Notes under the pieces: generated by a model | The model's database searches: none | What the model saw: only the letters and a program-made list of their open reading frames with translations | Told to the model about the DNA's origin: nothing | Shown: positions 6,859-13,758 of the stretch, in pieces | Position numbering within the stretch: position 1 is the first letter of the stretch | Layout of the letters: each line of letters opens with the position of its first letter | From: Collinsella aerofaciens | GTDB lineage: Bacteria; Actinomycetota; Coriobacteriia; Coriobacteriales; Coriobacteriaceae | Length of the DNA stretch: 64,000 bases | Assembly: GCF_028206995.1 (NCBI RefSeq) | Contig: NZ_JAQLFL010000004.1 | Coordinates: forward strand, 62,001 to 126,000 | Direction of reading: 5' to 3' | Translations under genes and position numbers: made by a program

Positions 6859-7938
6859 CTACTCCTCGTGATGATGGCCGCAGCAGCACTCGTGGCCGTC
6901 ATCGTGGCCGTGACCGCCGCAGCACTCGTGGTCCTCGCCATGGTGGTGACCACAACCGCACTCGTGGTCGTCGGCGTGCTCGCCGCAACCGCAGCCGTCC
7001 TCGTGAGCACCGTGCTCCTCGGGGCGATACTGCGACCAGTCCAGACCGGCGGCGATGGCGTCGGCCTCCTCCTTGTAGAGCACCGTGATGGCCTGGGTGC
7101 CCAGCTTGGCGCCACCGATGGCGTCGAGCATGTCGTAGAGCGTAAAGGCCACGTCGGCACCGGGCAGCGCGAGCTCGCGGTCGTCGGCGTAGGCGAGCGC
7201 CAGGCGCAGGTCCTTAATGAAATGCTCGACCATAAAGCCGGGCTTGTAGTCGCCGTCGAGCGCCTTGGGCGCCAGGCTCTCCATTGCGCCGGACTTGCCG
7301 GTGCCGCCCAGGATCATCTCGCGGGTCTTTTCCAGATCGAGGCCGCTCAGCTCGGCAAATGCCATGGCATCGGCCATACCGACCATGCAGGCGCCCAGCG
7401 ACACCTGGTTGGCGAGCTTGGCCGCCTGGCCCTTGCCAGCGCCATCGAAGCAGCAGATGTTGGCCGCAAAGGTGGCAAGGATGTCGCGAACCGGGGCGAT
7501 GTCGTTCTCGGTGGCACCCACGATAGCCGTGAGCGTGCCGGCGATAGCACCCGACTCACCGCCGGTGACGGGGCAGTCAAACGCCATGCGGCCGGAGACC
7601 TGGGCGGCCTCGGCAATGTCGCGGGCGAGCTCGGGCGAGCTCGTGGTGAGGTCGATCAGCACCGCTCCCGGCTTGGTGCAGGCCAGCAGGCCGTCGCCCG
7701 CCAGGTAGAGTTCCTCGACCTCGGAGGGATAGCCCACCATGGTAAAGACGACATCGGCGCTTGCCGCGGCCTCGGCCGGCGTGTCGGCCCAGACGGCGCC
7801 GCGCTCGACGAGTGTGGCGGCCTTGGACTTGGTGCGGTTGTTGACCGTGACGGGATAGCCGGCGTCCAGGATGTGACCGGCGATGGGGGCACCCATGATT
7901 CCGGTGCCGATGAATGCGACGGAGAGCTTGTTTGCCAT
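6859..7938 (-). CDS. Beta-hydroxyacid dehydrogenase family enzyme with His/Cys-rich tail
   Basis: NAD(P)-dependent oxidoreductase of the 3-hydroxyisobutyrate/tartronate-semialdehyde reductase family. The Rossmann motif GTGIMGAP is at residues 11-18, the substrate signature CPVTGGESGA follows, and the catalytic lysine lies in GKGQAAKLANQ; the all-helical C-terminal domain ends near residue 300. The family normally stops there (about 290-300 residues). This protein, 359 residues, has an extra 53-residue tail (6862-7020) with 14 His and 9 Cys, arranged as CGCG, HHH and CCC clusters. The tail looks like a metal-binding or metal-storage appendage. First gene of an operon with a membrane protein, a HEAT protein and icd. 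Substrate unknown. Confidence 0.9.
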   Translation of the reverse strand: MANKLSVAFIGTGIMGAPIAGHILDAGYPVTVNNRTKSKAATLVERGAVWADTPAEAAASADVVFTMVGYPSEVEELYLAGDGLLACTKPGAVLIDLTTSSPELARDIAEAAQVSGRMAFDCPVTGGESGAIAGTLTAIVGATENDIAPVRDILATFAANICCFDGAGKGQAAKLANQVSLGACMVGMADAMAFAELSGLDLEKTREMILGGTGKSGAMESLAPKALDGDYKPGFMVEHFIKDLRLALAYADDRELALPGADVAFTLYDMLDAIGGAKLGTQAITVLYKEEADAIAAGLDWSQYRPEEHGAHEDGCGCGEHADDHECGCGHHHGEDHECCGGHGHDDGHECCCGHHHEE

Positions 7939-8036
7939 GAAACCTTTCCTTTTGGGTTGGGTGTTGTTACCAGGTTAAGTACTCGGCGCCAGCGTTTGGG
8001 CCGTGACTTGAGGGCGCTTGCGACCGCAACGCCTGC

Positions 8037-8990
8037 CTACTCGCCGCGCACGCGGCGCGCGATGCGATCGGAAAGCGAGGCCTTGTCGGCGCGGTTCTTG
8101 CCCCAAAACGCACAAGCCACCATGCCGGGGCCCACATGCGAGCCGATGGTGGGGCCCACGGAGCTGCGAATGATCGTGACGTCGGCGCAGCCCTCCTCCT
8201 TGCGGATGGCGGCTTCGAGCCAGTCGCCGTCCTTCTCGGCATCGGCCGTCATGATGGCGATGGGCATGGTGCGATCGGGCACGTAGTTCTCGCGGAACGA
8301 CTTGAGGATGGACTTGAGCGCCTTCTTGCGGCCGCGGTTGACGCCGATCAGCGACAGCGAGCCGGCCAGGTCGTAGGAGAGCTCGGGCTTGACATCGAGC
8401 TTTGCCGTGAGCTGCGCCGCCGCGGGCGGAATGCGGCCGCCGGCAGCCAGCGCGTCAAAGCTCTCGAGCGTAAAGTAGCCGTGGACGTAGGTCTTTGCCT
8501 CGTTTGCCCAATCGACCAGCTGCTTGGCGGTCAGTCCCGCCGAACGCTGGCGCACGGCCTCGAGCGCCAAGAGCGCGCCGGTCGCGCAGGGCAGAGCGTT
8601 GTCGACCACGTACAGCTCAAAATCGGGATACTCGGCGCGCACGGCGTCCGCCGCCTGGCACGCGGAGTTGTAGCTCGACGACAGCGCCGAGGTAAAGCAC
8701 AGGTAGACCGTGGGCGTACCTTCTTTGGCACACTCGGTAAAGAACTCGATATAGCGACCGAGCGACACGGCGGAGGTAGACACGCGAGCGCCGGCGCGCA
8801 TGCGGTCGTAGAACTCTTTGGGCGTGATGCTCGACCAGATATCGTCCGTGCGCTCTTCGCCATCGATAATGAAGGGGAAACCCAGGATATCGACATCGAG
8901 GTTCGCAGCGACCTCGGGGCTAAAGTCGCAGCAGGTATCGACGACGATGCGGCAACGGTTCGAATGACCGGCGGATGCGGCCTTGTCCAT
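8037..8990 (-). CDS. DegV-family fatty-acid-binding protein
   Basis: A 317-residue DegV/FakB-type protein that binds a fatty acid and can present it to a fatty-acid kinase. Motifs: VDTCCDFSPEVA near the N-terminus, VSTSAVSLGRYIEFF, and VYLCFTSALSSSYNSA, whose serine-rich loop contacts the lipid carboxylate; the C-terminal SSVGPTIGSHVGPG contains the family's GxHxGPG-type signature. The ATG at 8990 follows AAGGAG with good spacing; a TTG immediately upstream is possible but unneeded. No FakA kinase is encoded nearby, so it would act with one elsewhere. Confidence 0.9.
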   Translation of the reverse strand: MDKAASAGHSNRCRIVVDTCCDFSPEVAANLDVDILGFPFIIDGEERTDDIWSSITPKEFYDRMRAGARVSTSAVSLGRYIEFFTECAKEGTPTVYLCFTSALSSSYNSACQAADAVRAEYPDFELYVVDNALPCATGALLALEAVRQRSAGLTAKQLVDWANEAKTYVHGYFTLESFDALAAGGRIPPAAAQLTAKLDVKPELSYDLAGSLSLIGVNRGRKKALKSILKSFRENYVPDRTMPIAIMTADAEKDGDWLEAAIRKEEGCADVTIIRSSVGPTIGSHVGPGMVACAFWGKNRADKASLSDRIARRVRGE

Positions 8991-9013
8991 CAAAGCGACT
9001 CCTTACGTAAAAA

Positions 9014-9040
9014 GGCGGCCACCCGCATGGGATGGCCGCC
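9014..9040 (-). terminator. Terminator after hpf
   Basis: GGCGGCCA (9014-9021) pairs with TGGCCGCC (9033-9040), and on the minus strand a run of five T follows directly. It lies downstream of the hibernation factor gene. Confidence 0.8.
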
Positions 9041-9069
9041 AACCGTTAACTCATGCAAGTTAACGTATT

Positions 9070-9654
9070 TTACTCGTCAAGTGTTTCGATTCGGGGCTTG
9101 ATGATGCCATATCCACCATTCTTACGGTGATACACCACATTGATGAGGCCAGTCGTCGCGTTCTCGAACACGTAGAAGTCGTGGCCCAGCAGATCTGTCT
9201 GCACCAGCGCCTGCTCCTCAGTCATCGGGGTGACGTCGATAATCTTCTCGCGGACGAGCAGGTCGTCCTCTTCCTCGGGCAGCAGCAGGTCGGCCAGATC
9301 CTCAACGCGCTCGACCGGTGCGACATCCGCGGCGCTGGCACCGCCCTGGCGGTTGTCCACGACCTTGGTCTTGAACTTGCGCAGCTGGCGGGTGACCTTA
9401 TCGGCGGAGAGGTCGATGGCGGCGTACATATCTGCACCGTGCTCGGCAACGCGAATCACCGAACCGCGGGCACGAACCGTAACCTCGACGATTGCCGGGT
9501 TGGGGTTCGAGGGGTTCTTCTCATAGCGAAGTACAACGTCGACCGTCATGGGCTCGATATCGAAAACCTTGAGCGCCTCGCCGATCTTCTCATCCACATG
9601 CGCACGCAGAGCATCGGTTACCGTCGTCTTGCGTCCAGAAACCTTGATATCCAT
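9070..9654 (-). CDS. hpf: Long-form ribosome hibernation promoting factor
   Basis: Binds the 30S subunit in stationary phase and drives 100S dimer formation. The 194-residue protein has the N-terminal RaiA/YfiA domain (MDIKVSGRKTTVTDALRAHV, then the VVLRYEKN and RKFKTKVVD strands), a linker rich in Glu/Asp, and the C-terminal dimerisation domain (VREKIIDVTPMTEEQALVQ, HDFYVFENATTGLINVVYHRKNGGYGII). Start chosen at the ATG before DIKVSG (9654), preceded by GGAG; a longer reading frame upstream has no such site. Single-gene unit with its own terminator. Confidence 0.93.
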   Translation of the reverse strand: MDIKVSGRKTTVTDALRAHVDEKIGEALKVFDIEPMTVDVVLRYEKNPSNPNPAIVEVTVRARGSVIRVAEHGADMYAAIDLSADKVTRQLRKFKTKVVDNRQGGASAADVAPVERVEDLADLLLPEEEDDLLVREKIIDVTPMTEEQALVQTDLLGHDFYVFENATTGLINVVYHRKNGGYGIIKPRIETLDE

Positions 9655-9971
9655 ACGTGGCTCCAATCTGCCTCGGGGACTTACTGTACTGGCTATGTAC
9701 CCATTGCCGTGCATTTAATCACGCGGATTCCTAAAGACCCGAATAACGATTGCTTGATACCGCATACCGAAGTCTCGCACTTTTCCATGGCAAAGTGCGC
9801 TATAGGAGGGAGCCGACAGATTTGTATTTGGTCCCGAAAATTGGCTTTGACCTGCTGGTTTTATAGGGATGAAAAAGCCGGGCTCCCCTATTGGGGAAGC
9901 CCGGCAGTGCATGTTGAAACCGTGAAGAGGTGTCCTTTCCAACGTATAGGAGACACCACCCCTGGCAATAA
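9655..9971. other. Intergenic region upstream of hpf
   Basis: About 320 bases holding the presumed hpf promoter, the terminator of the upstream lipoprotein gene at 9877-9905, and a small inverted repeat (GGTGTCC ... GGAGACACC, about 9928-9956). No gene is supported. Confidence 0.5.
9877..9905 (-). terminator. Terminator after the solute-binding lipoprotein
   Basis: The stem GCCGGGCTTCCCC/GGGGAGCCCGGC (minus strand) is followed by five T. It is 67 bases after the stop of the gene ending at 9972. Confidence 0.8.
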
Positions 9972-10997
9972 CTAGCTATTGAGTTTGTTAATGTCATCGT
10001 CAGTGATGGTGCCTTCCTGGCTGGACGATTTGTCCTCGGAGGATGCGGTCTCATTGTTGGAATCGAAAGACTCGCTGCCGGAGGACGTGGTCTCACTGGA
10101 CTCAGAGTCGCCCGGTTGCACGTTAGCGCCCGAAACCGTCTTAGTGGTGAGGTCGTAGGGAATCTGACCGTACCAGACGCAGTGAACCGCCTCGAGCGTA
10201 CCGTCGACCGTGATGTCGTCGAGGGCATCACTCACGGCACGGCACAGTTCGTCATTGGACGAGAGGCCCGCAACACCAAGCGTCGAGGGCGCCTCGAGCG
10301 CACCGACATAGGAGACCTCGCTCATCAGGCGTGCAAGGTAGCCGCCGGCCGTGGAGTCGCAGACCACATAGTCGACCTCGCCGGACTCGAGCGCCTCAAA
10401 GCACTCGTTGATGTTGGAGTAGGTCTTTTGGTTGGCGGTGATGCTCTGCTTAGCAAGCGCCTCCTGCGAGGCCGAGGACATCTGAATACCCAGAGTAGAC
10501 GTGTTAAGGGTATCGGTGGAAACGCTTAGCGACCCACCATCGCTGGTTTTACCGAACACGGAAGCGGCATCGTACAGGCAGGTGCCGAGCGAGCTAACGT
10601 CCCCGTCCGTGGAGTTGATCTCGCCGATAAAGATATCGGCCTTTTTGTCGCCGAGCGCGGAACCTGCCGAGGACGCATCGACAAAGGCGACCTTAAGGCC
10701 CATGCGGCTTGCGAGGGCGCGGGCGGCGTCGACCGCATATCCCGTGAGCTCGCCGTCGGCGCCCTGCATGGCCTGCGGCGCCTCGGAAGTATCGAGGGCA
10801 ACCGTCAGGGTACCTGGAGTGACCAGGGCATCGTCCGACACCGTAGGGGTAACGGTCTCGCGCTCGATCTGGTCAATCGTAGGCGTCGTGAACGTGGACA
10901 GTGGATTGAACGCGCATCCGCTCAAACCCAATACGGCAATGACCGCCGCGGTCCCAGCACCTAACCGAGCCGCGTGCATCAAGCTGCCCCTCACCAT
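9972..10997 (-). CDS. Amino-acid-type solute-binding lipoprotein
   Basis: Family 3 extracellular solute-binding protein, likely for a polar amino acid. A signal peptide with a lipobox (VLGLSGC) ends about 25 residues from the start, so it is a lipid-anchored surface protein. The domain runs from GTLTVALDTSEAPQAM through GYAVDAARALASRMGLKVAFVDA to YVVCDSTAGGYLARLM. The C-terminal 50 residues are a Ser/Thr/Glu-rich low-complexity tail. The start is uncertain: ATG 10997 and ATG 10979 both have purine-rich sites; a longer frame upstream is not needed. No ABC permease or ATPase is adjacent, so it is an orphan receptor or works with a distant transporter. Confidence 0.85.
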   Translation of the reverse strand: MVRGSLMHAARLGAGTAAVIAVLGLSGCAFNPLSTFTTPTIDQIERETVTPTVSDDALVTPGTLTVALDTSEAPQAMQGADGELTGYAVDAARALASRMGLKVAFVDASSAGSALGDKKADIFIGEINSTDGDVSSLGTCLYDAASVFGKTSDGGSLSVSTDTLNTSTLGIQMSSASQEALAKQSITANQKTYSNINECFEALESGEVDYVVCDSTAGGYLARLMSEVSYVGALEAPSTLGVAGLSSNDELCRAVSDALDDITVDGTLEAVHCVWYGQIPYDLTTKTVSGANVQPGDSESSETTSSGSESFDSNNETASSEDKSSSQEGTITDDDINKLNS

Positions 10998-11327
10998 GTC
11001 CACTACCCTGCCTTCTGTGTCGTATACAATCCGTGCGTTGCGCGGAATAACGGGTGTTCCCACCAGCTGACCTGGTATTTGACCCCACACTTGCGCACCG
11101 GGGTGTTTGCTCGGGAGGCCATAGCCACCTTCACGACTGGCCCGCTCGCCCGCGAGGCGGTATTGCCCCAAAGAAAGTAGAACGGACGGTGCGGCTTACA
11201 TCTAGGACGCGCCATGATCGCGCCGCGCGCACGCGGTCGCTTACGTGGATCCCTTTGACCGCGTCTGTCTTGGACTAGGATGGATATTTCGTCCGTCCGC
11301 AACCACAGCCTGGCAGGAACGTAGCGC

Positions 11328-11333
11328 ATTATA
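11328..11333 (-). promoter_or_regulatory. -10 hexamer of the lipoprotein gene
   Basis: Perfect TATAAT on the minus strand, in an AT-rich stretch (CTTAAACTTTAGCTTGAAC upstream). A -35 element is weak (TTAAAC at 17-base spacing). It would give a leader of roughly 320 bases before the gene starting at 10997. Confidence 0.45.
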
Positions 11334-11429
11334 GCTAAGTTCAAGCTAAAGTTTAAGGTTAGGGGCGTCATTCGCACCGTGAGCACAGATTTTGCAGGTC
11401 GGAGCGGACCATTCGTGCCCCCCATGAAG

Positions 11430-11477
11430 CCCGGAGCTCCCCTACGGGGAGCTCCGGGGCACCCGTCTCAGGGTGCC
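11430..11477 (-). terminator. Double hairpin downstream of the nuclease-like gene
   Basis: CCCGGAGCTCCCC (11430-11442) pairs perfectly with GGGGAGCTCCGGG (11446-11458) over a 3-base loop, and GGCACCC (11458-11464) pairs with GGGTGCC (11471-11477). They lie after the repeat element that follows the gene ending at 11730. Termination function is likely for the minus strand, though there is no clear T-run. Confidence 0.45.
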
Positions 11478-11479
11478 GT

Positions 11480-11694
11480 GGCCAAAAAATAGCAAATATG
11501 AGTACTGTTACCAATTTTGTAACAGGCAATTTTGGCCTCTCGGACAGATTTTGCGCTTAGTGTCGCCAATCTGATGCTTAGTTATTCTACGTTTGTTTAT
11601 TATCTTCTTTCTTTACGCCGCCTCCGAGTCCTAAATTCTTTGATTTTGCTGTTACTGATTTAGTGACAGTACTCATATTTGCCATTTTTTGGCC
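11480..11694. repeat. Inverted-repeat element, copy 1 (MITE-like)
   Basis: Terminal inverted repeats of 32 bp (11480-11511 and 11663-11694) match at 30 positions; the arms contain GGCCAAAAAAT and GCAAATATGAGTACTGT. Each arm ends inward in a short stem-loop (CTGTTAC...GTAACAG at 11505-11525; CTGTTAC...GTGACAG at 11649-11669). The AT-rich core has no gene. A second copy with the same arm sequence lies at 46438-46667. No flanking target duplication was found by eye. Confidence 0.75.
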
Positions 11695-11729
11695 AGGGCA
11701 TATGATTAACCCCCTATTTTTGACGCGAA

Positions 11730-12839
11730 TTATACCGGCTTAAGCCCAAAACACGCCCGCAGCGTGTTAAGCAACGCCTCTTGCTTCTTCCTGCGGGCAT
11801 CGACACGATTCCGGTACCGCTTTCGCATACGCTGGTGGATGCGCCATGCGAGTGCCTCCATTGCCTCCATGTCGCAGAGCATTTCGTTGTTGACCGTCGC
11901 GACCTCGATTCCCATAGTAATCAAGCCCGTGTTGCGTTTTTCATCATGGATACGCCCCCTCCGGGAGGAATGACCCAGCTCGCCGTTGTATTCCAGGTCA
12001 AACCGGGCTGCCTCCTGATATGCATCGCAAACTGCATGGGGCATCCCCGAGATTGCCTGCGCGCGGTCATCGAACTCGATCTTGTAGTCGGTCTTAAAGG
12101 GACCGCAGGCAAATCCGCCATAGGAAAACGGAAGCGAAAACATGGCAAGCATGATGCACTCCATGGGTGAGCGCAGGTTTTCCGACAGATAGGGACACAG
12201 CCGCCGCAGTTGTTTGGCCGCACTCCCCTTGCATGCCGCGAGGTAATCTGTCAGGCGATCGGGCGTCAACACCGGCTCGACTTCAAAGTAGCCCACGTCT
12301 GCCGGTTGGTCCTTGTCCTTTACAAGTCTATTCGCAACAGGTGAGGTGTAGGGAGGCAGATACTTCCCGCGATCGCTCAGTGAAATCTTGGAACACAGTT
12401 CCTGGGCCAGGGCAAACGCCTGGATACAGCCGACCTCGCGGGCGACGGCAACACAAAGGGCCTCGGGAGATAGGCTGTACACCCCCGGTTCCACCTCTAG
12501 AATCGAGCCGGCAGGCAACCCGGAACACACGGACCAGCCCACGCCAGGCATGCGTCGGCGCTGCGCCGCAGATCCCACCAGCAAGCACAGATCTTCTTGC
12601 ACCTCGCCGCTTTTGGCTCCAATTCGCACCAGGTCGGGAAGATAGATATCCTCGGTCGAAGGCGATGACGTACACAGCACGCGGCGCTCTTCATCGGGAT
12701 TAAGGTCTTTCCAGCTGATATAGCCCATCTGCCGGCGCTCGGCGCGCATCATGCGCAGCGCTGAAGCACCTGTTAGGATTACGGAAGCCGCTAGCTGTTC
12801 GCCTGTCGGCTCGTTGCGCCGCTCAATCTTCACTGCCAC
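11730..12839 (-). CDS. Nuclease-like protein (PD-(D/E)XK/DUF559-like C-terminus)
   Basis: A 369-residue protein. The C-terminal third has the layout of a Vsr/DUF559-type nuclease fold: SPMECIMLAMFSLPFSYGGF (helix with Glu), then AARFDLEYNGELGH (D-x-E core) and RIHDEKRNTGLITMGIEVATV. The N-terminal part resembles AbiEi-like proteins found with such domains (SLSPEALCVAVAREVG). Similar proteins occur in Coriobacteriia and remain uncharacterised. GTG at 12839 after GGTAGGGGTGG is the preferred start, ten bases after comF; an ATG at 12878 would overlap comF and lacks a site. Could act in defence or DNA repair; this is inference. Confidence 0.6.
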   Translation of the reverse strand: MAVKIERRNEPTGEQLAASVILTGASALRMMRAERRQMGYISWKDLNPDEERRVLCTSSPSTEDIYLPDLVRIGAKSGEVQEDLCLLVGSAAQRRRMPGVGWSVCSGLPAGSILEVEPGVYSLSPEALCVAVAREVGCIQAFALAQELCSKISLSDRGKYLPPYTSPVANRLVKDKDQPADVGYFEVEPVLTPDRLTDYLAACKGSAAKQLRRLCPYLSENLRSPMECIMLAMFSLPFSYGGFACGPFKTDYKIEFDDRAQAISGMPHAVCDAYQEAARFDLEYNGELGHSSRRGRIHDEKRNTGLITMGIEVATVNNEMLCDMEAMEALAWRIHQRMRKRYRNRVDARRKKQEALLNTLRACFGLKPV

Positions 12840-12849
12840 AAAACCACCC

Positions 12850-13656
12850 CTACCAAACACGTGCGATAGCAAGGCCATCGACTGCCGCAGCGCCGGCACG
12901 CTTGAGCTCCGCCGAGGCTGCTGCCATGGTCGCGCCCGTGGTAATGACATCATCGATAAGCAGCAGGCGGCGGCCGTGCACGTCCTCAACCGTCTCGTAC
13001 ATGCCTTGGGCACGCTCGCGACGCTCCTCGCGACCGAGTTCGCGCTGGTCGACATGCCCGTACTTGACGAGGGCATCGAGCAGAGGAACACCCGACAGCT
13101 CGCAAAATGGGCGCGCAATGGCCTCCATATGATCAAAGCCACGCCGCCGAAACGCTGCCGCCGTCGCAGGCACAAACACCACCGCATCCGCACCGGACAG
13201 CACACCTCCTAAGCGTTCGGGCGCTACGACCTGGGCATGCAGGGCGGTGTCGTAGAGCAGCTCCGCCAGATACGGCGCCAGGCGTCGCTCGCCCGCGTCC
13301 TTGTACGCTTTAATGATGCGCGGCAGCGGCTGCGCATAGACGGCGCACGCCAGGCAGCGGTCGAGCGCCTCCGCCATTGCCGAGGACGTGCCCTCGACCG
13401 AACACTCAGTGCACAGCAAATCCCCAAACGGGGCGCCGCATCGGGTACAGCTATGACGTGGGTCGATGAGCGCGAGCGCGGCCAGGCAGTCTTGGCAAAT
13501 AAGCGCACCGGCGCGCTCGCAGCCGGCACATCGTGTTGGCGACAATGTCTCGAGTGCCTCGCGTGCCGCCCGCTCGGCAAACGGCAGCAATTCGTCCGCA
13601 AACGGTAGGGCGCCGGCACCCTGCAGACGGCTCAATTTGTTCAGATGGCTCTTCAA
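12850..13656 (-). CDS. comF: ComF-family phosphoribosyltransferase-like protein
   Basis: 268-residue ComF protein; in transformable bacteria it helps single-stranded DNA uptake. An N-terminal double zinc finger is present (CAGCERAGALICQDC and CTRCGAPFGDLLCTEC) followed by the phosphoribosyltransferase domain with VFVPATAAAFRRRGFDHMEAIA and the PRPP-binding loop LLLIDDVITTGAT. The start is TTG at 13654-13656, eight bases after GGGAGGG. That ribosome binding site lies inside the 3' arm of a 12-bp hairpin (13660-13695), so initiation may be structure-controlled. It is in the tmk-holB-ricT operon, followed by a nuclease-like gene. Confidence 0.92.
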   Translation of the reverse strand: MKSHLNKLSRLQGAGALPFADELLPFAERAAREALETLSPTRCAGCERAGALICQDCLAALALIDPRHSCTRCGAPFGDLLCTECSVEGTSSAMAEALDRCLACAVYAQPLPRIIKAYKDAGERRLAPYLAELLYDTALHAQVVAPERLGGVLSGADAVVFVPATAAAFRRRGFDHMEAIARPFCELSGVPLLDALVKYGHVDQRELGREERRERAQGMYETVEDVHGRRLLLIDDVITTGATMAAASAELKRAGAAAVDGLAIARVW

Positions 13657-13659
13657 GAC

Positions 13660-13695
13660 ACAACCCTCCCTACGTTCGGTCGCAGGGAGGGTTGT
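13660..13695 (-). promoter_or_regulatory. Hairpin covering the comF ribosome binding site
   Basis: ACAACCCTCCCT (13660-13671) pairs perfectly with AGGGAGGGTTGT (13684-13695) around a 12-base loop. The GGGAGGG of comF is in the arm next to the TTG start. There is no T-run, so translational control is likelier than termination. Confidence 0.5.
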
Positions 13696-13758
13696 TGATT
13701 CAGCGCTATGGTACCCCGACGCGATTGGGGTAAGGCGGGTTAAATCCGCTCGCGGGCG

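Larger units (their letters stand above)
10998..11729. other. Long intergenic region with leader, hairpins and repeat element
   Basis: About 730 bases. The half nearest 10998 is the probable 5' leader of the lipoprotein gene (promoter at 11328-11333, leader near 320 bases, unusually long). At 11430-11477 two hairpins occur, and 11480-11694 is an inverted-repeat element. A 70-codon minus-strand reading frame in the leader (from about 11215) has no ribosome binding site or recognisable domain and is not called. Confidence 0.55.

Noticed and set aside
10998..11320. Small stable RNA such as RNase P RNA or tmRNA in the long leader
   Set aside because: None of their conserved core sequences are present.
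11003..11425. Minus-strand reading frame of 140 codons in the lipoprotein leader
   Set aside because: No ribosome binding site or recognisable domain; it overlaps the probable promoter at 11328.
12840..13205. Longer start for the nuclease-like protein
   Set aside because: The extra N-terminus overlaps comF, and its Arg/Ser/Cys-rich composition is typical of an out-of-frame reading of a real gene.
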